Source of the DNA: Trebouxia sp. TZW2008
Lineage: Eukaryota; Chlorophyta; Trebouxiophyceae; Trebouxiales; Trebouxiaceae
Reading direction: 5' to 3'
Assembly (NCBI GenBank): GCA_002118135.1
Contig: BDIU01000384.1
Coordinates: 1-64,000 of the forward strand
Length of the DNA stretch: 64,000 nucleotides
The position numbers and the translations under genes are program-made. The stretch's first letter is position 1. Each line of letters begins with the position of its first letter. Below, in pieces: positions 56,801 to 64,000 of the stretch. A model generated the notes under the pieces. That model ran no database searches. It saw only the letters and a list, made by a program, of their open reading frames with translations, and was not told where the DNA came from.

Positions 56801-59469
56801 GCAAGGCAGCACTGAGGTGGAACTCAGACAGCTGGAGTGCCAGTGGGATGACTACAAGGTGAGTCACACAGCAGCATTGTCCTATGACACACTGCTAACA
56901 AAACTGCACCTCCCCTTGTTGTCTGAATTGTATGTGCATGCTAGGCAAGTTCAATTGAAGTGCCTACCCACAAATTCCTCGTTGCACAGATCGATCATGG
57001 GTGTGAATGGGTTCAAGCATGAGTAGCTGATCACATAAGCCCGCTGCACGTCCAGCACCTGTGTCAGCACAAGCACTCTTCTGGTTTTCATCCTGCGTGA
57101 GCAGGCTAATTGAATGCATGTGCACGTGTCTGCAACGCAGTCTGTGGCAACAAGGGGTTGGGACCTGCCAAATCTACAAGAAGTGCAGGCCAAGTCAGAT
57201 GCCCTGGAGGCATCAGGCTTTGCCAATCACACACCTCACACCTGGTGTACAATGTGGCATTCATGGCTGTTATCATCACTACATGCATAGTCTGACTAGT
57301 GACATGTGCGTGTGTGCATGGTACAGTCAGTGGCAACTAGGGGGTGGGACCTGCCAAACCTGCAGGAGGTACAGGCCAAATCAGACGCTCTGGAGGCATC
57401 AGGCTTTGCCACAGTGCACTCGCCAATGGTCAGCCAAGCCACCAGGCAGGCCATGGCAAAACAGGTCAGGATATAGTTCCAATGCATGGTCAGTTCTCAT
57501 TTATGGTGTAGGGCCCTTGTCTTGAGTCGTGCTAGCTGCTGTCAAGCAATGGCTGGGCTGCAAATTACTGCACTTGGCTGCTGGTCACTGATGTCTTGGC
57601 TTCAAAGCATCTCTGTTGCTGCTGGGCCATTCAAATTGCATCACAAGAGCAGCATTTCTGCATTCCTCTTCATTGTCATGCATTGGACAGATTGCACACA
57701 AAAAGCTAGGCACTTCAAAAAGCAAAGTGCCACCTGCAAGAACATACCTGTACCACAAGGGCATGCAAACAGCAAACGCGCAGTATATATTTCATTCGCG
57801 ATTGTGCAACATGCTATGTCATAGTGCCATGCAACACAACTTAGCTCGATAAGATACAGACAAGCAGAAGCGCAGATTTCTTGGCATGTGTGCAGGTCAG
57901 CAAAGGTGGCAAGCGCAAGGCACGTGGTGAAGAAGGTGAGGAAGGGGCAGCAGGCAGCAAGCAAGCAGGGCCATCAAGGAAGGCAGTCAAGAGGGCACAG
58001 GGCCATACGCCGTCCCGCAAAGCCCCTGCCCACAGCCACAAGGGCAACAGTCCTGCGCCGCAGTCACATGGGACTCCCCTGCGGCATATGAATGGCACAC
58101 GTGCACCATCCAGATTGGCTAACAGCACTCACGCTGCTGACCTTGAAAATGCTGCTAAGGCTGCTAGCAGCACACCTGCTGCTCAGGTGCGATTTTTGCT
58201 TTTCCTTGTATGTCATGTTAAGAGACCTGCTGCAGCCTCATGCTTTGCAGAGCCTGCCAGGCTGTCTTGCGAAAATAACTTGCTATTGACAGCATTGTAA
58301 GACCAGGAGCTGCACACTGCTAGAGGCAGTGCAACTGAAACAGTTGAGCATTGCTACACCAGTGTTGATATGTTTTCAGGGGCTGCTTGTGCATGCAGCA
58401 TCCTTATGCCTCTGGAAGCTGTTGGCATCTAGTACAATCATACCACAATACATTTGTCAAAAGGCAAAAGTATGTGTGTTCATGGCACCGTGTGTTTGAA
58501 AGACGGATTGGGGCCAGAAGCCTGCGGAAGCCATGCAACAGGGCCCATGAGCCCTTGGAGTCCTCACAAAGGCACAGCATATCTCCATATCTTTTCGGGA
58601 TACTACTCCTATACCCCGAAGGGGTACTCGATACTACCCCGTATCTTTTCGGGAAGTATCCCTTCCGGAGACTACCCCTATACGCCGAAGGGATACCACC
58701 CCAAAGGGGTGCATGCAAGATGCTTCGAGTGCTCGTATAGCAGTGCAGCAATGCTCCCTTTCACTTGTTGATGCAGACAGGGGAGGGCAAAGTGCAGAGC
58801 AGCCCCTTCTGTGCCGGCATCACCAACAAAGACACAAGTGCAGGTGTGCAGCACTATCACTTCATTTTCTGATATTGAACCTAGAAAGGATTGCTTTGCA
58901 CAGCTGGCTGCTACTGAACCCTCTAGGTGACAAGAGCTGTCCAGACACTCTGGCTGCTCTAGGCGCAGCAGGCACTGCATCTGTGCATGCATCCCATTTG
59001 TCACAGGATCATGCAGCATGAAATTGTCACACATACAGCATGCATGCTCAGTAGATATATTGCATAATGTTCAGCTGCCAGCATGTGTTCAGCTTGTAGC
59101 AAAGCTTTTGCAATGCCTTTTGGAATGCATGGAAGGAGGTGTCAGCTGCTCTTGCACCATTTCCTGATGGCCGTCAGACGCTTGTCTCACATGCTAATTC
59201 AATTAATGCAAGGTGCCAGACTGACTCTGCCAAATGAGGGCTCCCAGTGTGCTCAGGAGATTCACAGTAGTTTTGAGACTCAGAGGTCACAGTAGCTTTT
59301 GCCTGGATGTTGCAGCTGCAACATTAGCATCTATATCTGATATGCAGGTGCCAGAGCCTCAAAAGCAACAGGCATTCCCAAGCCACGACCAGCCAATGAC
59401 AGAGCCAAGAAAGCAGAAGCAACCTTTGCAGCCCGTCGAGCAGCTGCTTTGGCCAAAGTCAGGAAGTGA
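53813..59469 (+). CDS. SAP-motif protein with Ala-rich repeats and basic C-terminus, function unknown
   Basis: Eight exons (53813-53914, 53977-55015, 55789-56187, 56782-56858, 57366-57464, 57896-58186, 58777-58843 and 59348-59469) join in phase to 731 aa. Residues 16-51 (LDDLPRKELQQLAKEAGVK, then KSKDIVQSLL) fit a SAP helix-extension-helix, which usually binds DNA. The middle is acidic and Ala/Glu/Gln-rich, with short repeats of the type EAASDAANAAAE at about residues 255-330. The last quarter is Lys/Arg-rich (GKRKARGEEGEEG, SRKAVKRAQG, RAKKAEATFAARRAAALAKVRK), as in chromatin or microtubule-binding tails. I do not recognise an orthologue. The exact exon set in the middle is less sure than the ends; two introns contain ghost copies that could be mistaken for exons. 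Confidence 0.7.
54655..54890 (+). repeat. Coding Ala/Glu minisatellite
   Basis: About six in-frame units of 33-42 nt built on GAAGCAGCTTCAGATGCT-like sequence encode alternating Ala, Ser, Asp and Glu in exon 2 of the SAP-motif gene. It is an expressed counterpart of the local duplications seen in introns. Confidence 0.8.
55500..55745 (+). repeat. Two ghost copies of SAP-gene exon 3, 5' end
   Basis: GEDAVGPATGPQMKQQEVSSS at the start of exon 55789-56187 recurs upstream near 55525-55595 (ENAAGLSAPGLQLQQQ) and 55655-55730 (GECAVGPSAPGPQLQQQEI). Both keep TTGCAG or CTGCAG acceptors. Spacing is about 130 bp. Confidence 0.88.
57125..57235 (+). repeat. Ghost copy of SAP-gene exon 5
   Basis: This repeats the acceptor region and EVQAKSDALEASGFA of exon 57366-57464 almost exactly, 190 bp upstream. 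It then diverges before the donor. Confidence 0.88.
58585..58711. repeat. Cluster of short GC-rich palindromes resembling plastid repeats
   Basis: Within about 125 bp there are CCCCGAAGGGG, TTTTCGGGA, CTTCCGGAG and CCCAAAGGGG, in two related direct-repeat halves (each starts CTTTTCGGGA and ends with a CCGAAGGG-type palindrome followed by TAC). Such palindrome clusters are typical of spacers in many green-algal plastid genomes and differ from the surrounding intron. It lies in SAP-gene intron 6. A plastid origin is inference. Confidence 0.6.
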
Positions 59470-60030
59470 CTTTGCACTTTGCCCAAATGCAGCTTGTGCG
59501 TTGTCATGCAACAGTGCTTTGCCTCAAGTTTTGTGGTGTAGATGTTGAACACTCCTTGCCTGATGTGTATGCACAGCCTTAGTGCAAAGCTTGATTTATG
59601 AGGGTTTTGTGCAGTCCACATTGTGTTATAGTTGTCAAATTGATGCTGCACGCAGAAGAAATAGCAAAGCTGCACAGCCATAGAAATACATCCAGTGCGC
59701 TACAGAAGTTTCATGGATCTAGGTGTTTAGGGCTTATTGCTAAACAGACCAACGCGCTTAACACAGCATACTACTAGTGGGGCGCCGAGAGCTTGTGCCG
59801 GCAGTCTATGAAGCTGATATGGTCTGAGAAAAAGAATTTTTTCTGTCCGGGGTAGGTGATCAACACACACCACAATTCGGAATCTGTAGCAACAAATCTG
59901 GATGCAAAGAGGCAGGGAGCAAAAGGAAACGTTTCTAGCGGGAACATGAGCGCGGCTCATTTGCACCATCCCATCTGATTTAGTTAGTACGAAATACAGC
60001 GCTCATAAGCGAAGCAGAAGGACTCCTAAA

Positions 60031-62501
60031 TCACATCAAGCAATCGTGATAATCTAGGGTCAGCACATTTGTCAACCCATCTATCAGTGCAGTGATGCCA
60101 GCCACAAAGTTGGTGTCCTTGCGCCCGTCTGATGGGAAGGTGTGTGCAAAGTCTACCAATTTGATAGCTACTCGTGCCTGCTCTGCTGACTCAGCATCCC
60201 CTTCATATATGATCAGCACAGAGGAGGAATAGAAGAAGAACTCCCGCTGAGTCTGAAACCACTGCTCCAGCTGCTGCAGCTGTGCTATAGACCCTGATCT
60301 GCCTCCAAAGATGTCTATCGGCCGTAGTCCAGCCTCATTGTTAGCAAAACGAATGAGTGCCTTGTTGACTGCATCTTGCGGCAACTGCTTGCACCACCTT
60401 TTGGAGGCTCGCCAGTACCCTCTTTGGCAAGCTCTGTAGACCTGCAGCAGTAGACGGCACGTGATTTTGTGATTACCCTCCCAATGGGCACAATGTGCAT
60501 AGAACTGCCCGGCCAGTGAACACATTGTGTGAACCCTTGCCCCATGCCCATCTTGTGATCACAAATCCAGCGCATGTTGATGCAGTGATGCCTGATATGT
60601 GTGAACTTAATGTCAAGATGCATTGCAACACAGGTCAGCAGCAATGGAAATCCTGCTGCATGCTGTACGACACACAGCAAGCGTGTGTATTGCATTGACT
60701 ACCGCAAGTACGGCCAGCGAGGTGCAGACTGGGCAGACTAGTCACACCGACTTGCGTGCCGTTCAAATAGATCAGCAATACATCAAGCCGCTCACTACTG
60801 CTCAATTCTCAAGAAGAACTTGACATAAAGCCGAGGGGACTTTTGCTGCGTTTGTCACAAGTTGCTTGGCATTGACTCGTGACAAGAGAAGAACATGCAC
60901 ACTTTCTAAAGCTAATCCGATGCATCATACTGTACCTGCATGCCGCAGATCTTGAACCCAAGAGCTGCTTGTGTGGTGCTGGCGTCTTTGGCTTTGCATT
61001 TGTCTATGTAGCGCTGGTCTGCTGTAGGATACCACGTCCTGAAACCTAGCTTGATGTCTATGATGCTTGGATGCCGATACTGCTTTGCCACATCCTCCAG
61101 CTCTAGCAAAGTCACTTTGTCCATGTCCACAACGCCGACTGCACGTGACATGATGGATCAATTATTTTGTGCAGCGAATGCATGCTCGATCCTGCAGGTG
61201 CTGAAAGCCTAGGTTGTCAGCAATGTCTGTGATTGCCACAAACGTTCTCTCATGCTGAGTAGGCTGGTCAGAGGTAGTCAGAGGTTGCAATGCGCATGCA
61301 TGCCAGGGGTGAGTTCAGGTATCACACATTACTGAGTGGCGCGGTAGAGCTGCAATGTGCTGCAAGATCGATCAAAGGCCTCTGGCAAGCAAATGTTGCA
61401 CATGTTGAAAAGCAGTCTGGTGATGTGGGTGGTCGGCAACTGCTTGTGTTTGGATGACTGATTTGCAGCAGAGCTGGAAAGCTAGGTGCTTTGCAGACCA
61501 TGAACGCTTGGCATTCAGGCAACTGAAGTAATGAAGTAATTCATGGACGTAACGAAGTAATGCATAGACAAGGGCATAATGCTTTGCAGTGACTGTGTGA
61601 TGACAAGGCAACAAAACATCATTGACGACAGCACCCTCAATGAGTGCTGCTGTCGTAAGACTCAATGAAGGAAGATCTAGGGCAACTCACAGAATCGAGG
61701 CACGGCCAACAGCATAGCTGCATTTCTGACAGAGAAAGGTAGCTTGGTTTGCGACTCTGACTCATCATCTGATCTGCCGCTAATTGAAGCTTGATCATCC
61801 TCATCAGAAGCATCTTGATCAGAAGCATCTTGAGAAACTGCACTTTGGGCAGCCATGCGGATGCGAGCAGATCTCTCCTCAGCTCGAAGCTCAGATCTGA
61901 CTCGTTCATAGAATTCGCGCTCTCGTCTGCCTCTTGGGCCATTCTACAAAGCGCATGCTGTGTCAGCAGCATACAAAATGTGCAAGCACAGCAGCGTCAC
62001 TTGACATGTTTCAGTCTGCAAATGTCGCACAGCACATTTGCCACGGTCAAGGACGAAGGTGATGCTCACATGAAGCCGACCAATGTCAATTGCGTCCTTT
62101 TATTCAGCTTGCATCTTGGACAATTCTCAAAGTCTGGATGCTTTACCTGTACAGGCTTGTAGAAGTGGCCTTTCTCATCAACCAGTGACCCTGCCTTACC
62201 CTCTGCAGCAGTGGCAGATTGTGAATGGCTGCACACACTGGCAGCATCTGCAAAGGCAAAGTTTTGGCAAAGGCTCACCTTCAAAAAGATGTCCTGCTAC
62301 CTGCAGCACAATGTAGTAGGTAAACAAGATGGTCAGGGATTGGCAGACTATGCTGAAAAACGGTGAGACACGAAGCCGTACCTGATGTTTGCACGGTTGC
62401 AGATGCAGCTCTGAAAGGGCGGCATCTGGTAAAGTTGTGGTCATCTGCCTATAGTTGAAGCTGTTTCGCTCCAGCAGTGCCTCTCTCCACAATGTGCTCA
62501 T
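60031..62501 (-). CDS. IPK2: Inositol polyphosphate multikinase (IPK2/IPMK)
   Basis: IPMK phosphorylates inositol tris- and tetrakisphosphates on the way to InsP5 and InsP6. Six exons (62382-62501, 62279-62300, 62147-62202, 61691-61943, 60936-61138 and 60031-60441) join in phase to 354 aa. Landmarks in order are HQVAGHLFEEGKAGSLVDEKG, FYKPVQ, REFYERV, LELEDV, the catalytic PSIIDIKLG (P-x3-D-x-K-x-G) near residue 191, GFRTWYP, SSSVLIIYEGD and the metal-binding KLVDFAHT followed by DTNFVAGITALID. Exon 2 is a 22-nt microexon encoding AGHLFE. Exon 4 has an acidic Ser/Asp insert with a repeated QDASD. The start is the first ATG of exon 1. Confidence 0.93.
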
Positions 62502-63149
62502 ATGGGGTTGACCCCCAGCGCTGAAAGAGTTTGTGTCAGCCGCGCTTTTCGCGTCAACGACAGAAGAGCGACGGCAATGTTTGGTTGTCCTGCAGGCTGG
62601 GCCTCAAATACAGCCTTGGAACGAGCACCACAAGCACAACGAGCTCGTTTAAAAGCTGAGCCTCCTTCGTTCGCACCTCCGGCAGAAACTGTAAAGTGCT
62701 ATGCACGACCTGGTGCCAGCAAGGTGCTCGATCGATTGATACCACAGCGCAGGGTATATTTGACTAGTGTGAACGAGACGTCCTGTGCGAAATGCTTCCT
62801 TGCCCAGGCAGATGCTAATGTACTGTCTTACTAGGATTTACGGTGCAAAGCGTAAGCCTGGAGGCTACGGACCGTAACATCCCATGCAGAGCAACGCTCG
62901 AATCGAGGCATGCTGAAGATTGACGCTGTGGCGAGCAGCGCAGTGGTCGCAGTCCAGTGCGCTGTTATTGATCCGAAGGCCTGGAGTGTGTCGTCTCAAT
63001 TCTGGTGTGCAGAAGCTGCCTAGGAACCTGCGCAGCAGTAGCAAAACTGCGATCAACAGTTTCTACTTTCCATGCTGTCGTAGCTGATCAAGTACCTAGC
63101 TTTTGCTCCTTAAGCATAACGCAGCGGCTGCACCAGAGGCTTTGATATC
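62502..63149. promoter_or_regulatory. Putative bidirectional promoter / 5' UTR region, IPMK / ERH
   Basis: This 648-bp gap lies between divergent start codons. An open frame at 62502-62834 lies in it but is not supported as a gene. ERH's 5' UTR must end at the ATG at 63150. Confidence 0.35.
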
Positions 63150-63646
63150 ATGGTAGGAACATCCACGCACGTCGACAACGTGCACAGATCTATGCTTTGT
63201 TAGGTCACACTGCAATCATTCCGTAGGCAGGAGGCCATACCATCATCCTGATACAGACCTCGGGAAACAAGAACACGAGGACCTATCTCGACTTTCCTTC
63301 TGTGAACCTGGCTATGGACGGTGCGCATTGCTCAGCTGTCTTGCAGCTGTTTTTCTGTTCTGGACTCACAGGTCTACGCACCCTTTTCTGCACTATATAG
63401 CGCTTTCACAAGCACTGACTTGCAGGGCTGTGCAAAGATTTCGAGAGGAGGCTGCGCAGCTTGAATCCCTCTATGTCCACAATCACGTACGACGTGGCAG
63501 ACTTGTATGCCTATGTGGACCAAATGACAGACATCAGTGCTCTTGTGTATGCACCAGATCCCAATGCCTACATCCCCTGCAACAAAGAGTGGATCAAGAA
63601 GCAAGCCTACATGCACTTGAGAAATCAGGGAGGCAAAAGGCGGTGA
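63150..63646 (+). CDS. ERH: Enhancer of rudimentary homolog
   Basis: ERH is a small conserved nuclear protein linked to splicing, RNA decay and pyrimidine metabolism. Three coding exons give 105 aa, the normal length: 63150-63152 (only the ATG), 63227-63320 and 63426-63646. The protein begins MAGGHTIILIQTSGNKNTRTY and contains LCKDFERRLRSLNPS, ITYDVADLYAYVDQM, ALVYAPDP and YIPCNKEWIKKQAY, matching the family along its whole length. Intron 1 starts directly after the start codon (ATG/GTAGGA). The acceptor CCGTAG at 63226 was chosen because it gives MAGGHTI, as in plant ERH. Confidence 0.95.
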
Positions 63647-64000
63647 AACAGTTCAGATCAGCACGCCTCTTATTGTATCTGTCTGAGAACTGCGCCTCAA
63701 TGGCATGCGTACAGAGATATTGTTTGATTGAACAGCTGTCTTGTGAACCTCGTCGTCTGATTTGCACTTTGAGCGCATGCTTGTCAAATGATATGTCACT
63801 GAATACAGCCTGACAAGCCAAACATCACCCCTTGTACATGTTATTTCAATGACAGTTGTTGTCAATCAAATTGAACGAATGTGTGCAAGCGAGCGAGCAT
63901 TAAATTACGCTGCAATGCTGCACAGTCGAACCGATGGCCAGCATCCTGCCTGCACACAAACATGCGCCTTGACGAAACAAAGCGCAACGTAGTCAAGATC
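63647..64000. other. ERH 3' flank, no gene seen
   Basis: I see no coding or RNA gene in the last 354 bases; they presumably hold the ERH 3' UTR and the start of the next intergenic region. Confidence 0.6.

Noticed and set aside
61691..61943. Apparent frameshift in IPMK exon 4
   Set aside because: Re-reading the bases around 61765 showed that the frame is continuous through GRSDDESESQ; no frameshift exists.
62502..62834. Plus-strand ORF of 110 codons between IPMK and ERH
   Set aside because: It has a basic Ala/Arg-rich composition that could mimic a plastid leader, but there is no family match. It would break the alternating order and has no clear downstream exon before ERH. Kept only as part of the promoter region.

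Overview
The window is nuclear DNA from an intron-rich eukaryote, most likely a green alga (Chlorophyta, probably a trebouxiophyte or a relative). The reasons are a plastid magnesium-chelatase H subunit with an N-terminal targeting-like leader, a cyanobacterial-type thylakoid-associated protein, GT/GC-AG introns of 0.1-3.6 kb, and a moderate GC content unlike the very GC-rich Chlamydomonas. No bacterial operons, rRNA or CRISPR were seen. I rebuilt ten genes with complete, phase-consistent exon chains. I also found one RNA-binding protein gene whose 3' end is unresolved and one small single-exon ORF.

Layout: a two-RRM RNA-binding protein (-, about 2.1-7.8 kb); a small CxxC protein (+, 8.2-8.6 kb); CHLH2, the second isoform of Mg-chelatase subunit H (-, 8.9-29.6 kb, 26 exons); the spliceosomal pseudo-protease USP39/SAD1 (+, 30.0-35.4 kb); a BAC2-like mitochondrial carrier (-, 36.1-40.2 kb); a thylakoid-associated plastid protein (+, 40.6-41.7 kb); NME7 (DM10 plus two NDPK domains; -, 42.4-47.0 kb); a membrane-anchored SGNH/PAF-acetylhydrolase-like hydrolase (+, 47.1-50.2 kb); a LAG1-type ceramide synthase (-, 50.9-53.4 kb); a SAP-motif basic protein (+, 53.8-59.5 kb); inositol polyphosphate multikinase (-, 60.0-62.5 kb); and enhancer of rudimentary homolog ERH (+, 63.15-63.65 kb). 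The twelve genes alternate strictly in orientation, so each gene has a head-to-head neighbour (gaps of about 0.1-0.65 kb) and a tail-to-tail neighbour. The genes belong to different pathways (chlorophyll synthesis, splicing, transport, lipid and inositol-phosphate signalling, cilia), so shared function is not the obvious reason for the layout.

The most striking property is in the introns. Across at least seven genes on both strands, introns are filled with degenerate head-to-tail copies of a piece of the adjacent exon together with its splice-site flank ('ghost exons'). Units are typically about 120-280 bp. In CHLH2 at least 15 of the 26 exons have one to seven such copies. Some copies are nearly intact and keep reading frame and splice signals; others are barely recognisable. 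This suggests that introns here grow by repeated local duplication of exon-intron junctions. Other notable points are an unusual number of GC-AG introns (5 of about 81 reconstructed), a short interspersed element with an ATGA-repeat tail present three times, a 22-bp perfect hairpin, and a cluster of plastid-like palindromes inside a nuclear intron. There is a 15-base run of N at 29089-29103.
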